Of a stretch of 64,000 nucleotides of DNA, positions 50,499-59,552 are shown piece by piece. A model generated the notes under the pieces. It did no database searches. It saw only the letters and a list, made by a program, of their open reading frames with translations, and had not been told where the DNA came from. This DNA comes from Serinicoccus sediminis (GTDB taxonomy: Bacteria > Actinomycetota > Actinomycetes > Actinomycetales > Dermatophilaceae), in assembly GCF_004153545.1 (NCBI RefSeq), contig NZ_SDVA01000005.1, positions 1 to 64,000 of the forward strand, given 5' to 3'. The translations under genes and the position numbers were made by a program. How positions within the stretch are numbered: position 1 is the first letter of the stretch; every line of letters starts with the position of its first letter.

Positions 50499-50562
50499 TG
50501 AGCAGAGAAAGGTGGTCGGCGCAGATGCTGCAACCCCTGCCTGGGCTGCGGTTCTTTGCTCA
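50499..50562 (+). repeat. 64-bp hairpin element, copy 1
   Basis: It begins TGAGCAGAGAA and ends TTCTTTGCTCA, an 11-bp terminal inverted repeat with one mismatch. Copy 2 (50591-50654) is the same length and matches at about 51 of 64 positions without gaps. Both lie in the 361-bp gap between the HIT gene and pdxS. Confidence 0.85.
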
Positions 50563-50590
50563 GAGTGATGCCTGCCGTGGTCGGGCTGTC

Positions 50591-50654
50591 TGAGCAGAGA
50601 AGGGTGGCCGACGCAGGTGCTGCAGCCCATGCCTCGGAGGGCTTTCTCTGCTCA
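50591..50654 (+). repeat. 64-bp hairpin element, copy 2
   Basis: It begins TGAGCAGAGAA and ends TTCTCTGCTCA, a perfect 11-bp terminal inverted repeat. It is in direct orientation to copy 1 with 28 bp between them. No ORF or target duplication is seen. A TAGACT -10 for pdxS lies further downstream (50767-50772). Confidence 0.85.
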
Positions 50655-50839
50655 GGCTGCAACGAGGGCGGGGCGGACTGGACTCCGTGGGCCAGGCCGC
50701 GGAGCGGGCGGGCTGACGCGGACCCTGGCGGCGGCATACGTGGTCCGGGGTCGGGCGTGCGGTCCGTAGACTGGGACGGTACGGCGCGACCCGAACCGAC
50801 GTCCCCGTCCCCCGAGCACGAACGAGAGGCACCACAGGC

Positions 50840-51739
50840 ATGTCCGAGCCCACCCAGCCCACCACCGGCACCACCCGCGTCAAGCGCGGCATGGCCGACA
50901 TGCTCAAGGGCGGCGTCATCATGGACGTCGTCACGCCAGAGCAGGCCAAGATCGCCGAGGACGCCGGGGCCGTGGCCGTCATGGCGCTCGAGCGGGTGCC
51001 GGCCGACATCCGGGCCCAGGGTGGCGTCTCCCGGATGAGCGACCCGGACATGATCGACGGCATCATCGAGGCCGTCTCGATCCCGGTCATGGCCAAGGCC
51101 CGCATCGGGCACTTCGTCGAGGCGCAGGTGCTGCAGAGCCTGGGCGTGGACTACGTCGACGAGTCCGAGGTGCTGACCCCGGCCGACTACGCCAACCACA
51201 TCGACAAGTGGGCCTTCACCGTGCCCTTCGTCTGCGGGGCGACCAACCTGGGGGAGGCGCTGCGCCGCATCACCGAGGGCGCGGCGATGATCCGGTCCAA
51301 GGGCGAGGCGGGGACCGGTGACGTGTCGAACGCCACCACCCACATGCGCTCCATCCGGGGCGAGATCAACCGGCTCACCTCCCTCGCGGAGGACGAGCTC
51401 TACGTCGCGGCCAAGGAGCTGCAGGCGCCCTACGAGCTCGTCAAGGAGGTCGCGCGGGCCGGCAAGCTGCCCGTCGTGCTCTTCACGGCGGGCGGCATCG
51501 CCACCCCCGCCGACGCCGCGATGATGATGCAGCTCGGCGCCGAGGGCGTCTTCGTCGGCTCGGGCATCTTCAAGGCCGGCAACCCGGCCCGGCGGGCCGC
51601 CGCCATCGTCAAGGCGACCACCTTCCACGACGACCCGGACACCGTCGCCGAGGTCTCCCGCGGCCTGGGCGAGGCGATGGTCGGCATCAACGTCGACGAC
51701 ATCCCGCAGCCGCACCGGCTCGCCGAGCGCGGCTGGTGA
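50840..51739 (+). CDS. pdxS: pyridoxal 5'-phosphate synthase, synthase subunit
   Basis: 299 residues, normal for Pdx[27 protein letters not shown] (in part) starts the barrel. [17 protein letters not shown] holds the Lys that forms the first Schiff base, [17 protein letters not shown] the second Lys region near it, and [17 protein letters not shown] the phosphate site. It combines ribose 5-phosphate, glyceraldehyde 3-phosphate and ammonia from PdxT to make PLP. The pdxT GTG overlaps its stop (GTGA). The upstream region has TAGACT at 50767-50772. Confidence 0.96.
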   Translation: MSEPTQPTTGTTRVKRGMADMLKGGVIMDVVTPEQAKIAEDAGAVAVMALERVPADIRAQGGVSRMSDPDMIDGIIEAVSIPVMAKARIGHFVEAQVLQSLGVDYVDESEVLTPADYANHIDKWAFTVPFVCGATNLGEALRRITEGAAMIRSKGEAGTGDVSNATTHMRSIRGEINRLTSLAEDELYVAAKELQAPYELVKEVARAGKLPVVLFTAGGIATPADAAMMMQLGAEGVFVGSGIFKAGNPARRAAAIVKATTFHDDPDTVAEVSRGLGEAMVGINVDDIPQPHRLAERGW

Positions 51740-52383
51740 ACGAGGCCGACACCCTGCCGGTCGACGAGCAGCCCGCCGACGAGCAGCCCACCCGCCGGCG
51801 CCCGGTCATCGGTGTCCTGGCCGTCCAGGGCGATGTGCGCGAGCACGTGGCGGCGCTGAACGCCTGCGGCGCCGAGCCGCGGCTCGTCCGCCGTCCGCAG
51901 GAGCTCGAGGGCCTGGACGGCCTCGTGGTCCCGGGCGGGGAGTCGACCACCATCGACCGGCTGTCGCGCATCTTCGGCCTGCACGAGCCGGTGCGCCGGC
52001 TCATCGCCGAGGGGCTGCCGGTCTACGGCTCGTGCGCCGGCATGATCCAGCTCGCCGACGAGATCCTCGACGGACACGCCGAGCAGCAGACCTTCGGCGG
52101 CATCGACATGACGGTGCGGCGCAACGCCTTCGGCCGGCAGGTCGACAGCTTCGAGACCGGGCTGCAGATCCGCGGGCTGCCGCAGGACGGTCGGCCGTTC
52201 CCGGCCGTCTTCATCCGGGCGCCCTGGGTGGAGCGGCTCGGTGAGGACGTCGAGGTGCTGGCCGAGGTGGAGGGCCACCCCGTCGCGGTGCGTCAGGGAC
52301 GGCTGCTGGCGACGAGCTTCCACCCCGAGGTCACCGGTGACCACCGCGTGCACGCGCTCTTCGTGGAGCTCTGCTCAGGCTGA
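51736..52383 (+). CDS. pdxT: pyridoxal 5'-phosphate synthase, glutaminase subunit
   Basis: 215 residues. A polar N-terminal extension of about 22 residues precedes [14 protein letters not shown]. The class I glutaminase triad is Cys in [11 protein letters not shown] with His and Glu in [20 protein letters not shown] is the oxyanion-side loop. It supplies ammonia to PdxS in a 12+12 complex. It overlaps the convergent GNAT gene by 9 bp at the 3' end. Confidence 0.95.
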   Translation: MNEADTLPVDEQPADEQPTRRRPVIGVLAVQGDVREHVAALNACGAEPRLVRRPQELEGLDGLVVPGGESTTIDRLSRIFGLHEPVRRLIAEGLPVYGSCAGMIQLADEILDGHAEQQTFGGIDMTVRRNAFGRQVDSFETGLQIRGLPQDGRPFPAVFIRAPWVERLGEDVEVLAEVEGHPVAVRQGRLLATSFHPEVTGDHRVHALFVELCSG

Positions 52384-52908
52384 GTCCGGCAGGACCATGA
52401 GCACGAGGTCGTCCGCGTGGTCGGGCACCCAGTCCGGCCGCAACGTGGCCACGTCGCGCCACCCCCGCCGCAGGTAGAGCCCGCGCGCGGCCGCATGCCC
52501 GGGGAAGACGTCGAGGACCGGCACCCGGCCCTGCTCGCGTGCCCAGCCGACGGCGGTCCCGAGCAGCCGGCCGCCCAGCCCCGACCCCGCCCGACCCGGA
52601 CCCACGAAGAGGCTCGACACGGAGCCGAGCCGGGCGAGCGGCATACCCGTGGCGGCGACGAACGCCCGCCCGATCTCGCCGTCCTCCACCCGGTCGACGG
52701 CGACGTGACCGGCGAGCTCGCCACCCACCTCGACCACCCACGCGGCCAGGTCGCGCGGACGGGCGACGAACTGCTCGCCGGGCATCGGCAGAGGGTTGCG
52801 CATCGGGTAGCCGGTCGCCGGCTGCTGCTCGAGCAGCATCCGCGCCAGCTGCGGCACGTCGGCGTCCTGGCGGGGACGGAGCAGGACGTCGTCGGGGGAG
52901 GGAGGCAC
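52375..52908 (-). CDS. GNAT-family N-acetyltransferase
   Basis: 177 residues. [19 protein letters not shown] starts the fold, [21 protein letters not shown] is the acetyl-CoA-binding loop (R/G-x-x-G-x-G/A), and [21 protein letters not shown] is the closing signature. The substrate is unknown. The GTG at 52908 lies 7 nt after TAGGCT (52921-52916) without an SD, which decides the start. Confidence 0.85.
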   Translation of the reverse strand: MPPSPDDVLLRPRQDADVPQLARMLLEQQPATGYPMRNPLPMPGEQFVARPRDLAAWVVEVGGELAGHVAVDRVEDGEIGRAFVAATGMPLARLGSVSSLFVGPGRAGSGLGGRLLGTAVGWAREQGRVPVLDVFPGHAAARGLYLRRGWRDVATLRPDWVPDHADDLVLMVLPDSA

Positions 52909-53014
52909 GCCCCCGAGCCTAGGCCGCGGCGCCGACGGTATGCCGTCGCGCCGGCCGCGGAGTGACGCGTCGGCGAGTGGCTGCGTCGGCCGGCACGGGG
53001 TCGCCCCGGCCCAC

Positions 53015-53108
53015 GACGTCACCGCAGCTAGCGCCCGACGACCTCACCGGGTACCACTCGACGACCTCGCCGCAGGAGCGCCAGACGACCTCAGCGCAGG
53101 TAGCGCCC
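53015..53108. repeat. four degenerate 22-25-bp tandem repeats at the 3' end of the surface-protein gene
   Basis: Units start with GACGACCTC or a variant at about 53015, 53037, 53060 and 53084. The last one covers the final codons and stop of the minus-strand cell-wall gene, so the others look like copies of that gene end placed after its stop. Unit lengths grow from 22 to 25 bp. Confidence 0.5.
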
Positions 53109-55436
53109 GAGGGCCTTCACGGTGGTGTCGGTGATGCCCGAGTCGCCGCCGAGCACGTACATCGACCGCGGCCGCAGGTGGGTCAGCGCCTGGTGCGCAC
53201 CCCGCACCACCGTGTCGCCGCGGGTCAGCACCAGCGGCGCGTCCTGCCGACCGGCCAGGGCCGCCGCGACCAGCGCGTCCGGGAAGTCGGTGCCCACCGC
53301 GACGAACGCTGGGTCGGTGCCCTGGGGGAAGGTCGCCGCGATCTTGGCGGCCGTCCGGTAGCGGTCCGTCCCGGCCCAGCGCCGCGCCCCGCCGGAGGCG
53401 TAGGTCCCGGCCTCGCGCATGACCGTCGAGGAGATGGCTCCGTCGCCGCCCAGCACGACGACCTCGCGGGGGCGCAGCCGCTGCAGGGCGCGCTTGGTGC
53501 TGGAGTGCAGCTCGTCCCCGCGGGTGAGCAGCAGCGGCACCTGCTGGCCGTTCGCGACAGCCGCACCGGCCAGGGCGTCCGGGAAGGCCTGGCCGCTGGC
53601 CAGCAGCACGCGGTCGACGCCGGAGGGGTAGTAGTCGGAGAGCGCCGCGGCGGTGCCGTAGCGGTCGGTGCCGGCGACCCTGTCGACCCGGCCGGTGCGG
53701 GCGTAGGAGCGCAGCTGGCCGAGCACCGTGGTGTTGACCGCCTCGGTGCCGCCCAGCACGACCAGGCGGTCGGGGCGCAGCCGGGTGAGCGCGCGCCGGG
53801 TGGCGCCGGGCAGATCCTCGGCGCGGCTGAGCAGGATCGGGGCGTCGTAGACGCCCGCTCGGGCCGAGGCGGCCAGGGCGTCGGGGTAGTCCTGCCCGGA
53901 CACGACGTAGACGACCTCGACCCCCGGCGACCACTGCTCGGCGGCCGCGGCGGCGGTCCCGTAGCGGTCCGTGCCGGCCACGCGCACCGGGCCGGTCGGC
54001 GACGGGGTGGGCGTGGGGGCGGAGCCGGCGAAGGTGAAGTAGTCGGAGGACAGGCCGTCGGACCAGGTCGGCCAGTAGCGGGCCAGCATCAGCCCGGTGC
54101 CGGTCGCGTGGGCGTAGGTGTACTGCCCTCCGGAGGTGAACCCCTCGACCCGGGCGGTGAGCACGCGCCCGCCCCACTCGCCCACGCCGTCGCGGGTCAG
54201 CACCTGCACCCGCTCGACGCGGTGGATGCCGTAGCGCTGCTGGAGCGCGGTCCGCGGCAGCGACGCGCTCCAGCGGTGCCGGGGGTTGGCCGCGACCGCG
54301 TCGTACGGGTCGCGCTGGGCGGTGAGGTAGTCGTGCCCGTTGCCGGAGGCGATGGTCTGCCCACCGGTCGAGGCGGAGTACATCGTCGTCGCGAGCCGGC
54401 GCCCGTTGGGGAAGCCGAAGGTCAGCACCTGTCCGGCCGTCGCGTCGACCGCGGAGGTGTTGGCGGAGTACTCGTAGGAGCTGATCGTCCCGTCGCTGCG
54501 CCGCACGCCACGGCCTCGGTATGCCTGGCACGCGGTGGTGTCGCAGATCTTGTAGTAGCTCGTGCTGGCGCTGCGCTGGGCGTAGGTGCGGGCGGCCACG
54601 GACTGCGCCTGCAGGGCCTCCGGGTGGAACGACGGGCCCATCTCGGCCGCGACCACCGAGCGCAGGTAGTGCTCCAGCGGCAGGTGGTTGACCGAGGCCA
54701 GGGACGTGCTGCCGCGGTGGGTCGCCGTCACCGCCCCGCGGTAGATGCGCCGTGACCCGTCCGGGAGCACGAGGTCGACCGTCTGCTCGGACGGGGAGCT
54801 GAAGGTCACCGGGCAGCTGCGGCTCATGCCGGAGGGCCACCAGGTCGACCAGGAGGAACCGTCATACCCCTGCAGGACGCAGGAGGAGGCCGAGCCGCTC
54901 GTCGCGCGGACCCGCCACTGCGTGCGCCCCGACGGGAGTGCGTAGGTCGTGCCGCCGGCGGTGGTGCCCACCCGCAGCCCCGCACGGTGCGCCACCTGCG
55001 TGACCCCGTCGTGGTCGATGGTGATGCCGACCGAGATGTCCGAGGCCGGCCACGTCTCCAGCCGGGTGCCGGGGTAGTAGAAGGAGATGATCCGCTCGTG
55101 GGGCAGCCCCTGGAGGCCCGCGCCGTGCGCGCCCCACTGCGACATGCCGATCCGGTGGCCGAACCCTCCGCCGGTGATGTCGAAGCTGCCGTCGGCGGGC
55201 ACCGGGTAGACCTCGGACCCGGGCACCGGGGCCGGCAGCACCGGGCTGTCGGTGACCACGGTGGTCTCCCCGAGCTCGTCGGGGGTCTCGACGTCGGGAA
55301 CGGCATCGGCCTGCTGGGCGTAGGGCACGGCGTCCTCGACGGCGTCGGGCTCCTGCGGGCTGGCCGTCGACGGGGCACCGGTGAGGAGGGACAGGACGAG
55401 GGCGAGGCTGAGCCCGACGAGGGACGGTCGTCGCAC
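53091..55436 (-). CDS. secreted SpoIID/LytB-domain protein with three cell-wall-binding repeats
   Basis: 781 residues. The signal peptide is SLVGLSLALVLSLLTGAPSTA. A SpoIID/LytB region spans about 85-480, with ITGGGFGHRIGMSQWGAHGAGL, LPLEHYLRSVVAAEM, ALQAQSVAARTYA and STGGQTIAS. After a Pro/Thr linker come three cell-wall-binding type 2 repeats, each starting (V/W)AGTDRYGTAA or WAGTDRYRTAA and including DALAA- and VVLGGTEAV-like segments (about 500-590, 595-685, 690-780). SpoIID proteins cleave stem-peptide-free glycan strands; LytB-type ones modify amidases. The repeats bind anionic wall polymer. The GTG at 55436 has GGAG 5-6 nt upstream. A possible promoter is TTGCCC (55524-55519) and CATAGT (55500-55495). 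Confidence 0.88.
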   Translation of the reverse strand: MRRPSLVGLSLALVLSLLTGAPSTASPQEPDAVEDAVPYAQQADAVPDVETPDELGETTVVTDSPVLPAPVPGSEVYPVPADGSFDITGGGFGHRIGMSQWGAHGAGLQGLPHERIISFYYPGTRLETWPASDISVGITIDHDGVTQVAHRAGLRVGTTAGGTTYALPSGRTQWRVRATSGSASSCVLQGYDGSSWSTWWPSGMSRSCPVTFSSPSEQTVDLVLPDGSRRIYRGAVTATHRGSTSLASVNHLPLEHYLRSVVAAEMGPSFHPEALQAQSVAARTYAQRSASTSYYKICDTTACQAYRGRGVRRSDGTISSYEYSANTSAVDATAGQVLTFGFPNGRRLATTMYSASTGGQTIASGNGHDYLTAQRDPYDAVAANPRHRWSASLPRTALQQRYGIHRVERVQVLTRDGVGEWGGRVLTARVEGFTSGGQYTYAHATGTGLMLARYWPTWSDGLSSDYFTFAGSAPTPTPSPTGPVRVAGTDRYGTAAAAAEQWSPGVEVVYVVSGQDYPDALAASARAGVYDAPILLSRAEDLPGATRRALTRLRPDRLVVLGGTEAVNTTVLGQLRSYARTGRVDRVAGTDRYGTAAALSDYYPSGVDRVLLASGQAFPDALAGAAVANGQQVPLLLTRGDELHSSTKRALQRLRPREVVVLGGDGAISSTVMREAGTYASGGARRWAGTDRYRTAAKIAATFPQGTDPAFVAVGTDFPDALVAAALAGRQDAPLVLTRGDTVVRGAHQALTHLRPRSMYVLGGDSGITDTTVKALGRYLR

Positions 55437-55671
55437 AGTGACTCCAAGGGAGGAAAAGGGGCGCCTGGGCAGGGACGTTGCCCCGGCGCTCATTACTATG
55501 CGGTACGAGATGTGCCTGGGGCAAGAGTGGCGGATGATCCCGTCAGTCGGTGGGGCCTGGGCGGGCGGGTCGGCGCGCGTCGGTCGACAGGTAACCTGAG
55601 GAGCTGCTGCCGCGCCGCCCGGGGCGGGCACGGCATACCGGACCGTCACGACGACAGATCGAGGAGCAACG

Positions 55672-56442
55672 ATGAGTGGTCACTCCAAGTGGGCGACGAC
55701 CAAGCACAAGAAGGCCGCGATCGACGCCAAGCGCGGCAAGCTCTTCGCCAAGCTCATCAAGAACATCGAGGTCGCCGCGCGGATGGGTGGGGGAGACCCG
55801 ACCGGCAACCCGACCCTCTACGACGCCATCCAGAAGGCCAAGAAGAGCTCGGTCCCCAACGACAACATCGACCGCGCCGTCAAGCGCGGGTCGGGCGCCG
55901 AGGCGGGCGGGGCCAGCTACGAGGCCCTCGTCTACGAGGGGTACGCGCCGGGTGGCGTGGCGCTCTACATCGAGTGCCTCACCGACAACAAGAACCGTGC
56001 GGTGATGGAGGTGCGCACCGCCCTGACCCGCAACGGCGGGTCGATGGCCGACAGCGGCTCGGTCGCCTACCTCTTCGAGCGCAAGGGCCAGGTCGTCGTG
56101 CCCAAGGAGCAGGAGAGCGGGGAGACCAGCGAGGACGCGCTGCTGGAGATCGTGCTCGAGTCCGGCGCCGAGGAGGTCGAGGACGTGGGCGAGTCCTTCG
56201 AGGTCATCTCCGAGGCCGGCGACGTCGTGGCGGTGCGGACGGCGCTGCAGGACGCGGGCCTGGACTACGACTCGGCAGAGACGACCTTCGTGCCCAGCAT
56301 GCAGGTGCCGCTGGACGCCGACGGCGCCAAGAAGGTCATCCGGGTCGTGGATGCCCTCGAGGACTGCGACGACGTCCAGAACGTCTACTCCAACGCCGAC
56401 ATCTCCGACGAGGTCCTCGCCGAGCTCGACGCGCAGGACTGA
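55672..56442 (+). CDS. YebC/PmpR-family transcriptional/translation regulator
   Basis: 256 residues. The start [21 protein letters not shown] is diagnostic, and [19 protein letters not shown] and the final [10 protein letters not shown] fit the family length. Members were named as DNA-binding regulators, and some have been shown to help ribosomes pass stalling motifs. An SD (GAGGAG) lies before the ATG. It is part of the yebC-ruvCAB block. Confidence 0.93.
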   Translation: MSGHSKWATTKHKKAAIDAKRGKLFAKLIKNIEVAARMGGGDPTGNPTLYDAIQKAKKSSVPNDNIDRAVKRGSGAEAGGASYEALVYEGYAPGGVALYIECLTDNKNRAVMEVRTALTRNGGSMADSGSVAYLFERKGQVVVPKEQESGETSEDALLEIVLESGAEEVEDVGESFEVISEAGDVVAVRTALQDAGLDYDSAETTFVPSMQVPLDADGAKKVIRVVDALEDCDDVQNVYSNADISDEVLAELDAQD

Positions 56443-56539
56443 CCCCTCCCTCCGGAGCGCGTGTCGCGCCCGGGGCCGGTCACGCCGGACTTGTAGCGTG
56501 GTGTCCGAACATCTGTCCACACCAGCGAACGGGAGCGGT

Positions 56540-57217
56540 ATGCGCGTGCTCGGCGTCGACCCCGGTCTCACCCGTTGCGGGCTCGGGGTCGTCGAGGGGC
56601 TCCCGGGGCGCTCCCTGCGGCTGGTCGAGGTGGGCGTGGTCCGCACCCCGCCCGGCGACGAGCCGGCCGAACGCCTGCTGACCCTGCAGACCGAGATCGA
56701 CGAGTGGCTGGCCCGCACCCGTCCGGATGCCGTGGCTGTCGAGCGGGTCTTCGCCAGCACCCGCAACAGCAGCATCATGGGCGTGGCCCAGGCGTCCGCC
56801 GTGCCGATGCTGGCCGCGGCCCGGCTCGGTCTGCCGCTCGTGCTGCACACGCCCTCGGAGGTCAAGGCCGCGGTCACCGGCAACGGCCGCGCCGACAAGG
56901 CCCAGGTGACCCACATGGTGACCCGCATCCTCACCCTCGAGCAGGCCCCCCGGCCCGCCGACGCCGCCGACGCGCTGGCGCTGGCGATCTGCCACCTGTG
57001 GCGTGGCGCGGCCCGGGTCATGGTGGGGGACGGCGCCGGTGACGTCGCCCGCAACCGCCTCCAGGACGCCGAGGAGCAGGTGTCCCGCGCGGCCCCCAAC
57101 CGGCTCGCCCAGCTGCACGCCGAGCACCTCACGGCGTCCCGCTCGGCCAGTGCCCGTGCCTCGGCCCGGGCCGGCAGCCGCCCCACCACCGTCAGCAGCA
57201 GGAGGAACCCCCGGTGA
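56540..57217 (+). CDS. ruvC: Holliday junction resolvase RuvC
   Basis: 225 residues. [18 protein letters not shown] carries the first catalytic Asp, [14 protein letters not shown] a Glu, and [16 protein letters not shown] the last acidic pair (DxxD). The C-terminal 55 residues are an Ala/Ser/Arg-rich tail beyond the usual end of about 170 residues. It cuts Holliday junctions with RuvAB. The ATG at 56540 is preceded by GGGAGCGGT. It overlaps ruvA as GTGA. Confidence 0.94.
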   Translation: MRVLGVDPGLTRCGLGVVEGLPGRSLRLVEVGVVRTPPGDEPAERLLTLQTEIDEWLARTRPDAVAVERVFASTRNSSIMGVAQASAVPMLAAARLGLPLVLHTPSEVKAAVTGNGRADKAQVTHMVTRILTLEQAPRPADAADALALAICHLWRGAARVMVGDGAGDVARNRLQDAEEQVSRAAPNRLAQLHAEHLTASRSASARASARAGSRPTTVSSRRNPR

Positions 57218-57831
57218 TCGCCTCGGTCCGCGGACCCGTCCGTCACGTCGGCCTCGACCACGTCGTCGTCGAGGTGGGCGGTGTCGGTCTGCTCGTGCAC
57301 ACCACGCCGGAGACCGCGTCGGGCTGCCGGACCGGCCAGGAGCTCACCCTGGAGACCACCCTCGTCGTCCGCGAAGAGTCGCTGACGCTCTACGGCTTCG
57401 CGGGGGCGGACGCCAAGGCGCTCTTCGAGCAGGTCCAGACGGTGAGCGGTGTCGGGCCGCGGCTGGCCCTGGCCATGCTGTCGGTGCACAGCCCGGGTGA
57501 TGTCCGGGCCGCCCTGGCCCAGGGCGACCTCGTCGCGCTGACCAAGGTGCCGGGCATCGGCCGCAAGTCGGCCGAGCGGCTGGTGCTCGAGCTCAAGGAC
57601 AAGATCCTGGCGCTGGGGGTCGAGCCCGGGCTGCCGGGCGCCGCGGGCGCGGTGCCCGGCGAGGGTGCCGGTGAGGACGCCGTGCACACGCAGGTCCGTG
57701 AGGCCCTGCAGGGGTTGGGGTGGACCACCCGCCAGGCGGACGGGGCCCTGAGCGCCGTGTCCACGGGTGACGACGCGCCCACCGACGTGGCCGCCCTGCT
57801 GCGCGCCACCCTCCGGGAGCTCGGCCGGTGA
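57214..57831 (+). CDS. ruvA: Holliday junction DNA helicase subunit RuvA
   Basis: 205 residues. An OB-fold N-terminus ([24 protein letters not shown] in part) is followed by the double helix-hairpin-helix ([31 protein letters not shown]) and domain III ([17 protein letters not shown]) that activates RuvB. It binds four-way junctions as a tetramer. The GTG starts overlap both neighbours (GTGA at 57214 and at 57828). Confidence 0.95.
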   Translation: MIASVRGPVRHVGLDHVVVEVGGVGLLVHTTPETASGCRTGQELTLETTLVVREESLTLYGFAGADAKALFEQVQTVSGVGPRLALAMLSVHSPGDVRAALAQGDLVALTKVPGIGRKSAERLVLELKDKILALGVEPGLPGAAGAVPGEGAGEDAVHTQVREALQGLGWTTRQADGALSAVSTGDDAPTDVAALLRATLRELGR

Positions 57832-58973
57832 ACGCCGCGGGCGCCCCGGCCGGCGACGGGTCCTACGAGGTCGACGTGCCGGAGTCGTCCGCCGACGCCG
57901 CGCGGGTCGTCGACCCCTCCGGGACCGACGAGGAGCGGCGGATCGAGGCGGCCCTGCGGCCGCGGCGGCTCGCGGAGTTCCCCGGGCAGCGGCGGGTGCG
58001 CGACCAGCTGGGGCTGGTGCTGGAGGCGGCCCGCAGGCGAGGCAGCCCGCCGGACCACGTCCTGCTCTCCGGGCCGCCCGGCCTGGGCAAGACGACGCTG
58101 GCGATGATCATCGCCGGTGAGCTGGAGCAGCCCATCCGCATCACCAGCGGCCCGGCGATCCAGCACGCCGGCGACCTGGCCGCCGTGCTGTCCTCGCTCG
58201 TGGAGGGCGAGGTGCTCTTCCTCGACGAGATCCACCGGATGTCCCGCCCGGCGGAGGAGATGCTCTACCTGGCGATGGAGGACTTCCGGGTCGACGTCAT
58301 CGTCGGCAAGGGTCCGGGCGCCACCGCCATACCGCTGGAGCTGCCGCCGTTCACCGTCGTGGGCGCCACCACCCGGGCCGGGCTGCTGCCCGCCCCGCTG
58401 CGCGACCGTTTCGGCTTCACCGGGCACCTCGACTACTACGCCACCGAGGACCTCGTCGCGATCCTGCACCGCAACGCCGCGCTGCTCGAGATCGAGGCGG
58501 ACGAGCCGGGCATCACGCAGATCGCCTCCCGCTCCCGGGGCACCCCCCGCATCGCCAACCGGCTGCTGCGGCGGGTCCGGGACTGGGCGCAGGTCCACGG
58601 GCGGCACGTCGTGGACGAGGCGGCCGCGCACTCGGCCCTGGCGCTCTTCGACGTGGACGAGCTGGGCCTGGACCGGCTCGACCGCGCCGTCCTCGAGGCG
58701 TTGTGCACCCGCTTCCGCGGCGGCCCCGTCGGCCTGTCCACCCTCGCGGTGGCCGTGGGGGAGGAGCCGGACACCGTGGAGACGGTGGCCGAGCCCTATC
58801 TCGTCCGCGAGGGGTTCATGATCCGCACCCCGCGGGGCCGCGCCGCCAGCCCGGCCGCGTGGCAGCACCTCGGCCTGCGGGCGCCTGACGACGCCGGGGC
58901 CGCCGTCGCCGGCGGCGCCACCGGCCGGTTCGGCCGTGACGACGGTCCGGACACGCTGCCGCTGGGCGAGTGA
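57828..58973 (+). CDS. ruvB: Holliday junction branch-migration ATPase RuvB
   Basis: 381 residues. Walker A is [16 protein letters not shown], Walker [14 protein letters not shown], sensor 1 [19 protein letters not shown], and [16 protein letters not shown] the sensor 2 region. A C-terminal winged helix contains [17 protein letters not shown]. It runs about 45 residues longer than many RuvB proteins, split between a polar start and a Gly/Ala/Asp tail. It pumps DNA through the RuvA-bound junction. Confidence 0.95.
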   Translation: MNAAGAPAGDGSYEVDVPESSADAARVVDPSGTDEERRIEAALRPRRLAEFPGQRRVRDQLGLVLEAARRRGSPPDHVLLSGPPGLGKTTLAMIIAGELEQPIRITSGPAIQHAGDLAAVLSSLVEGEVLFLDEIHRMSRPAEEMLYLAMEDFRVDVIVGKGPGATAIPLELPPFTVVGATTRAGLLPAPLRDRFGFTGHLDYYATEDLVAILHRNAALLEIEADEPGITQIASRSRGTPRIANRLLRRVRDWAQVHGRHVVDEAAAHSALALFDVDELGLDRLDRAVLEALCTRFRGGPVGLSTLAVAVGEEPDTVETVAEPYLVREGFMIRTPRGRAASPAAWQHLGLRAPDDAGAAVAGGATGRFGRDDGPDTLPLGE

Positions 58974-59183
58974 CCGCTGTTCTGCTGCCGGGGCGCGGCT
59001 CTCCCGGTCGTTGCTCATCCGACCGCGGGCAGGGGGGAGGCGGGACACGGCATACCGGCCTCTTTGGCCGCCCCAGGGGACTCACCTAGACTGCCCCGGG
59101 TGCCTGCCGCGCGCCCCAGCGTGCGCGGCGGGACGACGGCGTCGCACCGGCGCCCACGAGACACGCTTCCGAAGGGTCACTCC

Positions 59184-59552
59184 ATGACACTGGCGACCGG
59201 CGCCGCTGCGGGCGCGGGGGGCTCCGGCCTCACGCTGCTCATCCTGGCACTGCCGATCCTCTTCCTGCTGTTCCTCATGTTCAACCAGCGTCGGCGGGCC
59301 AGGGCCGTCACCGACGCGCAGGGACAGCTGCAGCCGGGACAGGAGGTCATGACGACCTCGGGGATGTACGGCGTCGTCCGTGCCGTCGAGGCCGACATCG
59401 TCCACCTGGAGGCGGGTGGCTCGGTCTTCCGCTTCCAGCGCCGCGCCATCCTGCCCCTGTCGATGGTCGGGGGGGACCCGTCGGCCCGCGGCGGCGCCCC
59501 GGCCGAGGGTGCCCCTGAGGACCCGGACGGCGACGAGGAGACCCGCCGATGA
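59184..59552 (+). CDS. yajC: preprotein translocase accessory protein YajC
   Basis: 122 residues. One N-terminal membrane helix (LTLLILALPILFLLFLMF) is followed by the cytoplasmic YajC domain with QPGQEVMTTSGMYGVVRAVEAD and a Pro/Asp/Glu-rich tail. It accompanies SecDF. TAGACT lies at about 59088-59093, giving a 5'-UTR of about 85 nt. The stop overlaps the secD ATG (ATGA). Confidence 0.92.
   Translation: MTLATGAAAGAGGSGLTLLILALPILFLLFLMFNQRRRARAVTDAQGQLQPGQEVMTTSGMYGVVRAVEADIVHLEAGGSVFRFQRRAILPLSMVGGDPSARGGAPAEGAPEDPDGDEETRR

Noticed and set aside
50499-50654. PLP riboswitch or attenuator upstream of pdxS
   Set aside because: The elements lie about 110 bp upstream of the likely -10 of pdxS (50767-50772), so they are probably not in its transcript, and I know of no PLP riboswitch class with this shape.
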